Of a stretch of 64,000 nucleotides of DNA, positions 40,326 through 51,674 are shown one piece after another. The translations under genes were made by a program, and so were the position numbers. This DNA comes from Limanda limanda (lineage: Eukaryota > Chordata > Actinopteri > Pleuronectiformes > Pleuronectidae): NCBI RefSeq assembly GCF_963576545.1, contig NC_083638.1, positions 20,983,590-21,047,589 of the forward strand. The letters are read 5' to 3'. Below the pieces are notes generated by a model. The model saw only the letters and a program-made list of their open reading frames with translations. It was not told the DNA's origin and ran no database searches. The first letter of the stretch is position 1, and each line of letters opens with the position of its first letter.

Positions 40326-41714
40326 GGTGAGTGAACTACAGGAGGACTTCTGCACAAGTGACCGCTCGATCAGAGCTTTCCTGCCCTTCTGCCTCCTCCT
40401 CCTCCTCCTCTTCCTCCTCCTCGTCCTCCTCCTCCTCACTCCTCCTCTGCAGCAGTCACCACATGTCTCTGTCTCTAAACCTACAGAGACCCAGGACTCA
40501 TTTCATTAGACCGTTTTCTTTATTTAAAACAAAACAATCCATGACAAGAAACTCAAAACAAACATTGTATTTTCAAAGACGTGCTTTGTTAGGATAATAA
40601 ACTGTTGGAATCTCCTCATTCACATCTGTAGAGTTTATTCTGTACAGTTAAACTTAAAAAAATTAAGCGACTTGACTTAATCAAAGAAACGTTTCCATCT
40701 CAGTATATGTAGGGCTTTTTATACATTAGTTATGTAACAGAGTTTTTAAAAGGTTTATTGTATTAAAGAATGTGCCCAAACAGTGTCAGGAAAAATGTAA
40801 TAGCTCCTGCTATTTAATCATACATGTGTAATTATTACTAATACAGTGATGTCCTTATTAGTGTTATTGTTTTTATTATTATTAATAATAATTTATGATT
40901 ATTATCACCATTGGAATAGTATAAGGCTTTGGCACCCACTCTCTGTTTTACTAGTGAGTCAGACACTGAGGACAAAAAGTCTAAATCATCTCTGTTATCA
41001 TTTGCTGATGACAAAACATGGTTTACTCTGAGGCAGAGCTGAGGATGAGTGTCCATCACTGTTTCAGGAGGGGAAGTTTGTTTTGAGGGACTGATGTTGA
41101 TTATTCGGATGAGATGAGCTGTGTTAGTCAGACATTTTCAGATAATCACGTGTAGCAGAGCGTGATGTGTCAGAACTAGTAAATGAGCGGATCAGTCTGA
41201 GTGTGCAGGTTCCACATGGAGCTGTCTGTTCAAACACAATGACATGTGTTTTTATGGACCCAGTGTGTGAAACATGAATCAGGATGTGCACACTGTGGGA
41301 TGATTCACAGTCTGCAGATCACCGCTGTGCAACCCAATGCATTCATTTCTCTGCCCTGTGGGCTGAATGTATTTTGCACTGAGGACCCGGTCCCTGCAGC
41401 CTGTTCAGTGATCACACATGCTTTGGTGTTGTTGCACCGGTGAGGGTTTGTCTGACCCTGCGAGTAACAGCTGTGAGCACAGTCTGCTCTCCTGGCTTGG
41501 TTAGACAATGTCACACACAAGATGATTTCTCAGGTAAATCTGATCACCACTGTCAGCTCCTTCCTGCCTGAGGGTCTCAGCGTTTTCGTCACCATTGGAA
41601 CAACAGTGGTGCTGGTAGCACAAGCTGATAACAGAGGTCCGTACACTTCAGTTTTCTCCATAGGGCGTAGTCAAGCTTCAAACTCATACATTTCTACCAG
41701 TCCAGTTTTTATAT

Positions 41715-41900
41715 TTAATAATTCCACCAAGGAGGTTATGTTTTCACCCCTGTTTGTTCTCTTATTGGTTTGTTTGTTTGTAAGCAAGATTAAACAAAAC
41801 CCACTGGACAGATTACCATGAAAGTAAATGGAAGGATGTGGTACAAGTCATGGAAGAACCCATTCAATTTTGTTGTGGATCCAGAGGAGGGTGCACAACC
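41715..41900 (+). repeat. dispersed repeat family B, copy 2
   Basis: TTCCACCAAGGAGGTTATGT, TTTCACCCCTGTTTGTTC and GAACCCATTCAATTTTGTTG match the 14.3-kb copy. The inverse appears at 45.1-45.3 kb (AACCTTCTTGGTGGAGGTAA). It lies between the two divergent genes. Confidence 0.6.
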
Positions 41901-42631
41901 AGGATTTCTTTTACTTTCTTAAATGTTGGATGATTCAACATTCTCACAGTTTTTGCAGAGAATATTTAATGGATCTTGATGGAGAAAAAAATCTGGCTTC
42001 TTTAGAGGCCTATCTATAAGTGTGTAATTTGGTCCAGCTTGATTTAAGGGGACTGTTCGGCCTTGGTGGAGGTATAGGCTCTACTAAGGGCTGTCCTAAT
42101 TAGTCTTATTTTGTTGAGTGCAAGTATAGTACAGGGATGCATGTGTACACATATTCCTGCAGAGGGCACAGCTCCTCTGTAGCTGCATCACTGGCAGTGA
42201 ACTGTGTGTCTATCAGTGAACGCAGCACAACGATTTCAAGTTGTTACGCAGTTTTCCAGCTTAGATTTATCATCTAAGCAATATAACCAGTTTCGTTATA
42301 TTAATGTGTTACTGGTGATAAAATAAACAGCATCAGAAAATGTTTTTCTCAGAGAGATGGTCATTAGGCACAGAATGTGCTTTGAAATTTGGTGGTAAAA
42401 CTCTTTTATTGCATTTTGTTACGAAATGCGAATGAAGAGGACTTCAACCAAACACAAAGTGGTCAAGGTGCTCATTGTGTATCTGTTATTGATCCAGAGA
42501 AATTATGTTTTCTCCCACTTTTCCGTAAACAAGATAAACTAAGCTGCTTTTTTACCTGTGAGGAGGTGCAGTTCAAAATTGAGTAAATGCATAATAACGT
42601 GGTCCAAATTTTCTTGAAGTCTCCCTCCCTG

Positions 42632-42636
42632 ATTGG
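42632..42636 (-). promoter_or_regulatory. inverted CCAAT box upstream of fibulin-7
   Basis: ATTGG within GATTGGCTGCTG lies about 205 bp upstream of the fibulin-7 start codon. It is a plausible proximal promoter element; the transcription start is not defined here. Confidence 0.3.
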
Positions 42637-42839
42637 CTGCTGAAGAGCAAACCCAGCTGCATTCCGCAGCAGTTCTCCTCAGCAGCGTTTCCACTGCCAA
42701 CTGTGTTTTCTCTCTCACCTGGAGTCCCTGCACACAGCGAGGGCTGACCACTTCCCACACAAAGTTCAGGCTGCCTGCAACCTGTGACACCTCTGAGGAC
42801 CGATCGCAGACTGCACATTGGATCGAGACTGGAGGAAAC

Positions 42840-45800
42840 ATGCTTGTGTCAGCAGCACTCGTCATCACCATAGCGTGTTCCTGCTCACTCCATCCTGTGT
42901 TCGGACAGGTATGTGAAACACACTGTTATTGGCTAATGAATGAATGGATCACAGTAGGAGGATTTGACTTGTATAACATCATTACAGTTAAAGAAAATCA
43001 AAGCAGTGACACTTTGTTCGGCTCTGTTGTATCTATTGAACTCATTCATCGGTGACAGTGTGAATCTGAGGAGCTGCTGTTTATAATTTGAAAAGCTAAA
43101 ACTGGTGCAAATCTGAATGAGCTCCCTCACCTCTGAAGTGAAGCTCAGACAGAGAACGTCCTTGCTTTAAACCAAACATTGAGTCACCCTCACTTTGGAT
43201 TCAAACTTCAAACCCAGAGGCTCCACTAGATGAACAGCTCAGTATGTCTGTGCTGTAGTTCACAAATTCCCAGAAAGCTGCGGCACTGACTGTGTTTTGA
43301 CCTCTGTGTTCATGGCTGTGTGTGTTGCACATGTGTGTATTTGTTTGTGCATTGCTCAGAGATGACTTAAATATATGTCCACAGGAGTATCAGTGTGGTG
43401 CTTTAGGTGTATGCTGATGGAGGGGTAGGTGAAGTGTTTGAGTCCATAAAACACTTTTTGGAGTTTCAGGTGTAAACAGTGTTGCAGCCAAATCCAATTG
43501 AAGTAAAACAAAACAGAAAACAGAAAATGCCTCCACACTGCTCTTGTGGTGTTTCATATTCAACTCAAAATGGTGTCAATTACACTATGTCCTCTTGAGC
43601 AAGGTTCTCTTTTTTTTTGGTCACCATTTACTTCAATTCTATTGGATTTAGCTGCAACGCTATCTACCCCTAAAACTCCAAAGGTGTTTTGTGGACTCAA
43701 CCACGTCACCCACCCCTCCCTCGGCATTGTGGTGAGTAGATGATGAGAGAATTTTCCGTTTGGGGTGAACTACCCCTTTAAATACACAAATCTGGTTAGA
43801 TTTAATAGAGTTGAACTGGAGTCTTAAGCTCCTGTCCTGCATGCCTCCGAACACTTTGGTAACATCACCCAATAAACGTGAAGCCATGTGAAATATCACC
43901 AGCACGGACAGAAAGAGGCCTTTGACAACTACACTTTAAACACCAGCAGCCCCCCCCCCTGACTGATTGAAGTCCCCCTAAACCCCAGTTTGGTCCAAAT
44001 CAGGTGCTTTCAACAAATATTGACTCTTCTTGCATAACTCTTGCTGGAAGAAAACACTAATTGGTTGTCTGAAAACATGTAGGAGAGGACGGCACAGAAT
44101 GACGCTGTTGAATGAAAGGGAGTAAAGAGCGAGCGGGCATGCACGGGTAGAAAACACGTCCCTGACACTCCATTCGCCCGCTCCTTGCAGCCAATAGAAA
44201 GGGAGCTTGTAACGGGAGGTGGTGTTTGCGCTGAGGGCGTTTCTACCTGACTGTCTGACCCCAAAAGCCTAAATTCACCACTTCATAGAGATCCAGTGAT
44301 TACCTTCAATGCAACCTAAGTCACTTTTGTTGATATTTCTCCCTCTCGTGACATATGGCATATAACTTTTTATACTGAAGTTTTTACATATTCATCCTGG
44401 CTCACACCTATAAGACCACATTGAAAGAACAGTTAACTGATTACTTTCAGTCTGTTTTCGTGTGTATGACTTGGTTACAGCATCTAGTTTTGGGTGGAAA
44501 AACATGCTCTGATAATACTGCTTTTACTCTCTCATGTAACAGCCAAGCCTCTGTGCTGCACAGCTCTCACTTCTTCAACAGACCTTCATTTGCTGACATC
44601 CAGATGGAGCAGATTCTGTTTCGGTTACAGCTCAGATTTAATTTAGTTATGTACCTTTAATCAAAGCATCTTCCGAGAAAGAATGAATGGATCTTAGTTT
44701 TCCGGTCATCAGTTACTTCACTGGCTTGTGGCCCTCAGGTCTCTTTTTCATGTTGACAAATATTTGTTTTCAACTCACCTGACGCCAGAGGAGAAGCTTT
44801 TCTGTATTCATAAATTCAGCAAATAACAGCATTCCTTTTTCAGAAAACAAGTTTTAAGCAAAATGATTCTCCTGCAGCTTTTAATCCTAACCTAATACTT
44901 ATAGTTACAGTATGTATATATGCCGATCATTATTAAATGCGACGACAGAATGAAAAAAGGACATCTTGTTTCTTGTCATAAACAATGTTCCTAAACAGTG
45001 TACAAGATAAATAATGTAACACATATTTTACTCTTATCTTCATGTATCTTCTTTCATTGTGGCACAATATATAATAATATATAAAGAATAAATAATTTGA
45101 TGAATCTTGAAAATACTAACGTCTCCAACTCAACATCTGCACCAAAAGGTAATGGTCCCTCTTCAGGCCTCATCCTTCGATCAAGTTCTGTAGTTTTTGT
45201 TTAATCCTGCTGTCAAATAAACCAACAAACAGACAGGGGTGAAAACACAACCTTCTTGGTGGAGGTAATATATGGCTGCACTATTATTTGCAACGTTGTT
45301 AAAAAAGAAATAAAATTCTTCAGGAAATATCCTCATCGTCAGTGAATTTGAAAAAGGCTTTGAACAAGTTGTGAATAATTCAACGCTGTAGTCAGCCCCT
45401 CTGTTTGGTTTCAGGACTGCCCCAGCAGGCAGGAGATACAGGGCTCTCTGAAGCAGGTCCAGAAGCTTCTCTCAGCACACGAGGCCTCCTACATGCAGAG
45501 TCTACGCAACCTGAAGAAGAAAATTAACTTACTGCAGAGCAGTGCAGGGAGGCAGACGACGAAAGCCATCAACAGTGAGCAAAACATCCCGAGCGGACTT
45601 TTCCAAATATTAAAATTATATATTCAGTTTTTTTTCTATTATTAAATCACCTCCTGCTTTTCCAACAGGCACCTGCACAAAACTGGACGCACCCATGAAT
45701 GGAAGGAAACTTGGAAAGTCGCACAGCGTGAGCCATGAGGTCCACTTCCTGTGTGACCCTGGCTATGAGCTGGTGGGCTCAGAGAGCCGGGTCTGTCAGG

Positions 45801-48739
45801 AGAGTCTGACCTGGGGCGGCCAGCAGCCGACCTGCCGAGGTGAGACACAGCTACCCGGCCGCAGCGGGATCATCCCTTTCCCCACTGTGTGCTCCTTCCC
45901 CACCAGAGTCTCTCTTCCTCCTCTTCACCCTGACCATCTCTCATCCTGTTATCTAACCGTCTGATCACTTCTTTTAGAGCCCTGTCATCATCTTCTTTGT
46001 AACCCCCCCCCCTCCCCTCTCTATTCCCATTTCTCTTTTGGTGCATCATGCATGACTCCACTGTTTGTCTACATCAAGATATAGTTCCTATATGACCCAT
46101 GATCATATTTCCTCTCTACGCTCTGTCATTGTCCAGAGAGTTTATTGAATGCTCAGACATGTGATATTTTAACCGTAGGATCTTGACAGCTCACTAACTT
46201 TGAGAGAATGGCTCAGAAGCTTTTTGATCAGGCAAAGCCTCCCAGCACCTCCTCCACCTTTTCCCTTATTCTCCGTCTAACACGTATATATGCCATGATG
46301 TCATTTTCTCTTATCTTTCAGCATCAGAGATATTGGGTTGCATGTGCCCCTGTAACTCTGACAGGGTTCAAACATATAGCACCAGGGTTTCCTTGTATAA
46401 CCCCCCTGTTTGTTTCTTTCCCCTCAGACATCAATGAGTGTGCGTCCTCTCCGTGCCTGAATGGCGGGACGTGTGTGGACGAGATGAACCAGTTCTCTTG
46501 TGTCTGTGCCAAAGGCTGGGCCGGAGCTACCTGTCAGAGCCCCTTGCCAACATGTAGGGATTACACACCCACACCCCCCACGCCTGATGGAGATGTTGTT
46601 TATTTTATTTTAACATGTTGAGATGCTTCAGACTGCTCAAACACAAAGGGGGTTTTGAGTTTTGGGATATTATAGGAGCCACAAATAACTAATAAGCCTT
46701 TTTCAGAGCATACATTTTATAGTCTGCTTTAGTGTCCAGTCTGCTGAAAGAGATGGCATCGGCCTGTGGTTTGGTTTGCCAATACAAGTCAGTGCTACAT
46801 ACCACAGAGAGAGCCCAAGACAGTGCTGGTTGAGAGGCTGAAGTCATCTCCCTGATGTGACTGTGAATCTCTGGAGCCCACCTAGTTTAGTTTCTCTCTA
46901 TTTATTTAATATTTATATGCAAACATAAAATACAATTCATCATATCAACAGGATGATAAACTCAGTCTAATCCCTAAATTAAAGTTAAAGTTATTCTTAT
47001 ATTGTTTGATAAGAATAGATTGTCTGGAAGTTAGATTTGACATAAAACATTATTTATAAAAACAAGTTATGAGGATTATTCAAATTATTTTTTGTATAAA
47101 GAACTAGAATGGATCCTGTTTGTTTTTTTATTTGGATCTGCACCAAATTCCCTGCACTTATAAATATAAGTTCCCTCAATTTGTCAAGATTCATGAATTA
47201 TTCTCTGACAAATCAAAAACGGACAAAAAAACAACAACAAAAAGCCCTATCTCTTATGTTAAAGAAAGTGGGGAAAAAAACATTTTCTGGTGTCGGCCCC
47301 CCGACCCGAATCTGCACCAATATTTAATGGTGTCTTCCCTGATGAATACCGCACCCTTCAAACCAAATTTCATGGTAATCCATCCAGTAGTTTTTAACCT
47401 AAATTTTTCTCCGTGCCCACAAACCGTCCATTAAAGACTGAACGATAACGAGCCCCAGATTAAATCCAGAGCTACATCATTACAGAAAACGTCTTACCTC
47501 TCCTCTTTCCTGTCTTCCCCATTCAGTCTTTGTTACCATGACAAACACATCTGCTGCCACCTCTGCAGCCACCGGTGGTGCTGCTGCTGCGGCTACCCTT
47601 CCAGCTGCCACCACCGGGCCCTTTGTCCGTTCATCACGTTGCTCTATTGTGCAGGGGACCACCCACTGTACCTGTGAGGCAGGATACACCATCTCTGGCC
47701 GGGACAGCAACATCTGCACTGGTACAACTAACACCTTACGACTAATGTACACATTAGTAGGTTTTTATATAGGATGTTTACTGTGTTGTGTGCTTTTTTA
47801 CTTTAGATATAGATGAATGTGAGCTGTTCCATAATGGCCAGGCGGGGAAACTGTGTTTACATGCTTGCGTTAACACCCCTGGAAGCTACCGCTGCACCTG
47901 TCCTGCTGGATATAATGCGACCCGCGATGGACGCAGCTGCAGAGGTGCACTCACATATTTCTCTTCCTGTTTTGTTATGAAATCACTTATAATGTTTTTA
48001 TTCCCAACAAAGCCGTGTGAATGATGTCCCAGCTAACACTGTGTTGATGTTTTCTGCCAGACATCGATGAGTGTGCCACCAGACAGAACAACTGCACGAA
48101 GGACCAGATGTGCATTAATACATATGGTGGTTTCCAGTGTGTCCATGTGGACTGCCCCAAAATTCCTAATGCTGCATATGTCAAGACGTCGCCTATGTGA
48201 GCATTGTCCTCTGCATTTTTTGCTCCTGATTCATTGTCATAAGAGAGATTGTCCACAGTAACAAGCATTTGTTTTTTTGGCAGTACAACATTAATTCCAT
48301 TGTTTGAACAACATTCTTCTCACACTCTTTCAGCTACATCTGTCTCACTTTTCACTTGGTTTTTCTTCTTTCCAGGCGTTGTGAACGTAACCCCTGTCCT
48401 CTGGACAACAAGGCGTGTTCTCAGACCCCAAATTCCTTCTCCTACCATTACATGGCTGTCTCATCCAACCTGTCAGCTCCTCGCGTCATGTTCAGGGTCT
48501 CAGCTTTGCGTCCGATGGGCGACACGCTTCGCTTCTCCCTGCTGGGGGGGAGGTTAGCTCGGCGCCACTTCACAGTCCAGCGTTCAGACCGTCTGACAGG
48601 TCAGCTGATGCTGGTGAGCCCCATTCAGGGGCCTGCCACTCTGGAAGCGGAGGTGGAGATGAGCGAGCATGAGAGACGTGTCCAGCTGGGGAAGTACATC
48701 ACCAAAATCACCCTGTTTGTTTCCCAATATGAGTTCTAG
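42840..48739 (+). CDS. fbln7: fibulin-7, complete eight-exon gene
   Basis: A secreted extracellular-matrix and cell-adhesion glycoprotein. CDS exons, all GT-AG: 42840-42908, 45415-45574, 45669-45839, 46428-46553, 47527-47721, 47807-47944, 48061-48196, 48376-48739. Together they encode 452 residues, close to the usual vertebrate length of about 440. Residues 1-23 are a signal peptide (MLVSAALVITIACSC...). Residues 24-76 form a coiled-coil (DCPSRQEIQGSLKQVQKLL). Residues 77-133 are a sushi domain (HFLCDPGYELVGSESRVC). Next come an EGF-like module (DINECASSPCLNGGTC), an Ala/Thr-rich linker with a half EGF (CTCEAGYTISGRDSNIC), two calcium-binding EGF modules (DIDECE-type starts, CVNTPGSYRCTCPAGY), and the fibulin C-terminal module ending ITLFVSQYEF. 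The start was chosen because the signal peptide follows at once and the frame closes through all exons. It is divergent with CLEC18 and upstream of KIF7. Confidence 0.94.
43386..43790. mobile_element. foldback (MITE-like) element in fibulin-7 intron 1
   Basis: The arms at about 43386-43506 and 43620-43745 are diverged inverse copies: GGACTCAA, AAACTCCAAA(A/G), GCTGCAAC and TTTACTTCAATT appear in opposite order. The right end continues GGGGTGAACTACCCCTTTAA, a motif I associate with an abundant teleost DNA-element terminus. There is no coding capacity. Confidence 0.55.
45130..45275 (-). repeat. dispersed repeat family B, copy 3
   Basis: CAAGTTCTGTAGTTTTTGTT, TAATCCTGCTGTCAAATAAA and GGGGTGAAAACACAACCTTC end in TTGGTGGAGGTAA, the inverse of the 41.7-kb copy. 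It is located about 140 bp before fibulin-7 exon 2. Confidence 0.6.
47270..47405 (-). repeat. dispersed repeat family B, copy 4
   Basis: CTGCACCAATATTTAATGGT, CAAATTTCATGGTAATCCAT and CCAGTAGTTTTTAACC match the family. It lies in the fibulin-7 intron between exons 4 and 5. Confidence 0.55.
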
Positions 48740-49130
48740 AGAAAGAAGATGGAAACACTCTTAGAGCACAAAAGACAAACTAAAGTCCGGTTTGGATTTA
48801 GCTAAGGAAGGCATTTGGCTATTGATGTGTGATGATATGGTGACCATCTTATAAATCCCCTGTACTGTTGGTGAAAGAGCTGTAACAGCCAGGTAGTTAA
48901 AACATGAAGGGGTGGCAGAACAAGGTGTGTTGCACTGCTGCATGTTATAAATGTTTCAGAATGTTTGCTTTTCAGAGACACTGGTGTTCAGCTACAGACA
49001 GAAATGCAAATAACTTCAGTATAAGAACATGAGTTTTGTTTGGAATAACTTCTGTAATTTCCTCTAAATCTATTGCAAAAAGACAGATATGAGTGTAGGA
49101 GATATAAAGGACGAATGACATAATGTAGAC

Positions 49131-49136
49131 AATAAA
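49131..49136 (+). other. candidate fibulin-7 polyadenylation signal
   Basis: AATAAA about 390 bp after the stop codon. A weaker alternative, ATTAAA, lies at 49351-49356. Both precede the LTR element. Confidence 0.4.
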
Positions 49137-49440
49137 CCAGCACTAAACTAAAGGACACAAACAGACTGAACCAGGAAATATGTGGAAGGTTCACCCTGAA
49201 AGAAAGTGCTGCTTTTTAATGACAGTCTGGCAATGTTTTCATATATGCACTGTATATTGGATACGTAATCATGATGTGTTATAGCTTTGTAATCCTTTAT
49301 TCTACCATGTTTCATTCTGGTTTTATTGCAGATCATTTTCCAACGCAACCATTAAAACACCATGTAAACCATAAAGAGTCTGGTCTCTTCTACTTTTGTC
49401 AATATGGTGTAAAAGCAGTCAGATTAATATATAGGTGTAT

Positions 49441-49609
49441 TGTGGCGTGCACTCATGGGTGTGTCCTCTCACCCAGTGGGTTGATGGGAAATGTAAAGGC
49501 TGAAGCTATATATACTTCCCGTATGGGGAACATGTGCCAGTTCTTCCTGACTACTGAATAAAAAACAGTAAGCAGTACCTGCGTCTCTGCCTTTCCTTGT
49601 CCTGCCACA
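49441..49609 (+). repeat. 5' LTR
   Basis: It starts TGTGGCGTGC and ends CCTGCCACA. It contains a TATA-like CTATATATACTTCC and an AATAAA signal near 49557. It is identical to the 3' LTR except at one base, just after AATAAA. Confidence 0.95.
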
Positions 49610-49610
49610 T

Positions 49611-49621
49611 TGGTGACCCCG
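49611..49621 (+). other. primer-binding site complementary to tRNA-Trp
   Basis: TGGTGACCCCG begins one base after the 5' LTR. It is the complement of the 3' end (with CCA) of eukaryotic tRNA-Trp. The match stops after 11 nt. Confidence 0.7.
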
Positions 49622-49631
49622 TTTTTTGGAC

Positions 49632-49929
49632 ATGTTCGAGGTAGAGGAGGATTGTGTCCCTTCCTCATCGGGAGAAGACGTGTTTTCTTCCCCGGCTCCA
49701 GTGGACCGTGTCTCCACGACGACCATGGCGCAGCAGCTTACGCGAGCGACCAGCTCCGCGGGGCACGTTAAACTGCCGGAGTTTTGGCATAACGACCCCG
49801 CGCCGTGGTTTCAGCACATCGAGGCTCTCTTCCATCTGCGAGGAGTAACGGCAGACGACTCCAGGTATTTTTTGGTGGTCGCGGCTTTGGACCAGCAATC
49901 CACCCGGCGCGTGATGCAGCTCCTGCGAG
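49632..49929 (+). pseudogene. gag, 5' part (interrupted)
   Basis: An ATG at 49632 opens a frame with KLPEFWHNDPAPWFQHIEAL and a hydrophobic VVAALDQQSTRRV segment, typical of capsid N-termini of this element type. The frame is cut after 99 codons plus one base by the hAT-like element. The first TSD copy (CCTGCGAG) is the last 8 bases. Confidence 0.85.
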
Positions 49930-50202
49930 CAGGGGCGGTTCTGGCTAATTGGAGGCCCTGGGCAAAGAACAATTTTGAGGCCCCCCCCCTTCAAAAAAAA
50001 AAACCAAACAAACAATCCCACCCACCAAAGCACCAATCCCCTCCAACCCCACACCCATCCAGACACACACACACTTAATGAGCCATGTAATGTGAAACTG
50101 ACATTTATTGTGAATAGAAACAACTAAACAATTATTTACTTCATAATGATTAACTTTACAGCAAAACGGCTGACTTTAACATCTATTTTGACTATGTGTG
50201 TG

Positions 50203-51011
50203 TAGGGTTGCAAAGGGGCGGAAAGTTTCCGGTAAATTTCCGGAAACTTTCAGGAAACTTTCCACAGGCATATTAAGCTCGGGGATTTTTGGGAATTTTG
50301 AAAAAAAAAAACTATGCAAATTAAACGCTGAGCAATAAAAACATAATTCAAAACACTATTTTAAAGATGTTTGGAATGCAGCACACACTGCACGTTGAAT
50401 TTCAACCCTCCACTGAGCATTCTTCCATCACATGCACAGATCATTCCTAGCATCCTGCTCACTACAGCAGGGCTACTGAGGCCTGCTGTAGTGTTCATCT
50501 GTTCATCTAGCCTATTTCTATTAATTTATCGATCAATTATAAAATATTTTTACAGACGATTCCAATTGTTTGGCTAACAATTTATATCTCTGGTATTGCA
50601 TTAGTGTTTTTTTACAAACTTTGTTCTCATCTTATTCTAAAGAACAATGCCACGTGCACTCTCTCATGTGTGGAGACATTTCACCCCATCCAATGTAGAA
50701 GGAAAGGCTGTGTACATTTGCAAATACTGTGCAAAGACCTATGTTAAGAATGCCACAAAGATGCAGAGGCATATATTCAAGTGCCCAAAGTTTCCTCAGG
50801 GCTCAAATCAGCCTATGACACAACAAAATGTTTATATTAATGTCTGTATATGACAAGGTAAATACAGTTAGTATAAATTACCCACAACATTTCCAGTTTA
50901 TTCCCGTTAATTCCCATTAATTCCCATCAATTCCCGTATATTCCCGTTAATTCCCGTTAATTCCCATGGAAAGTTTCCAACTTTGAATATTTCCGGAATT
51001 TTGCAACCCTA
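50203..51011 (+). mobile_element. second hAT-like element nested in the first
   Basis: The inverted ends share TAGGGTTGCAAA. The 8-bp flanks are TGTGTGTG on both sides (50195-50202 and 51012-51019), although these lie in a TG microsatellite and so carry little weight. At the right are about seven tandem decamers of the form TTCCCRTTAA (50899-50970). At the left are TTTCCGG/AAACTTTC motifs. Such subterminal repeats are typical transposase-binding sites. A BED-finger frame lies inside. Confidence 0.8.
50647..50853 (+). pseudogene. BED zinc-finger remnant of a hAT transposase
   Basis: A 68-codon frame shows VWRHFTP, then CKYC and RHIFKC, i.e. the aromatic signature, C-X2-C and H-X4-C pattern of a BED-type zinc finger. 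This DNA-binding module opens many hAT transposases. The catalytic domain and dimerisation region are absent and a stop follows at 50851-50853. It is best read as the surviving N-terminal part of an internally deleted transposase. Production of a BED-only peptide cannot be excluded. Confidence 0.7.
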
Positions 51012-51046
<35 letters not shown>

Positions 51047-51140
51047 AAGGGAGACATGCGATTGAGTGAGTTTGTGTATGTCTGTCTGTGTGAGAGAGAG
51101 TATCCACACACACACAAACACACACACACACACACACACA

Positions 51141-51463
51141 GGAGCCAGGGGCTCCGCCCGCTCTCATTCGCTCAGAGACACACAGGGAGATCAGAGCTCG
51201 TTCCTGTGAAATGTACTGTGAAGCCGCGGAACTAATGTTAGGACGTCCGCTTCCCTTTAACGGTGGAACTGTAAACAAATCGTTCTTTCGCCGTAGCCAG
51301 GGGTCGGCAACCCGCGGCTCTGCAGCGGCTCACTGTACAGTGTTGTGCGGGTGAGTGTGTGTGTGTGTCAAGACAGCACACACACACACACACACAGGAG
51401 CCGGGGCTCCGCCCGCTCTCATTCGCTCAGAGACACACAGGGAGATCAGAGCTCGTTCCTGTG
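51141..51463 (+). repeat. duplicated 68-bp block flanking a third hAT-type end
   Basis: Copies at 51141-51208 and 51397-51463 are near identical (GCTCCGCCCGCTCTCATTCG and following), and each is preceded by a CA run. Between them CAGGGGTCGGCAACCCGCGG at 51298 resembles the terminus of another hAT family, but no partner end was found. Confidence 0.7.
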
Positions 51464-51674
51464 GCAACTCTGGCCGCTGACAGTATGAGACCCAACAAAT
51501 TAAGAACACCCCTAGAAACATTACATTCCAGTCACATGCATGTGCAATGACAAGTGATTTATTTGAATTATTAAAAAAAAAAAAAAAATTGTAAAACGAC
51601 GAGGCCCCCTGGCGGCCGAGGCCCTGGGCAACTGCCCGACTTGCCCAATGGGACGCGCCGCCCCTGCCTGCGAG

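Larger units (their letters stand above)
49930..51666. mobile_element. hAT-like non-autonomous transposon inserted in gag
   Basis: Both ends begin CAGGGGCGG when read inward, and subterminal GGGCAA motifs are also mirrored. The element is flanked by a perfect 8-bp duplication, CCTGCGAG (49922-49929 and 51667-51674), the hallmark of hAT transposition. The gag frame resumes exactly if one TSD copy and the element are disregarded, so the insertion is precise. No complete transposase is encoded. Inside are a second hAT-like element, microsatellites and a duplicated 68-bp block. Confidence 0.88.

Noticed and set aside
42633..43055. Longer fibulin-7 N-terminus from an upstream start at 42633
   Set aside because: The upstream frame joins the signal peptide in phase, but the leader resembles 5' UTR and would place the signal peptide internally. 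The frame past 42908 is intron.
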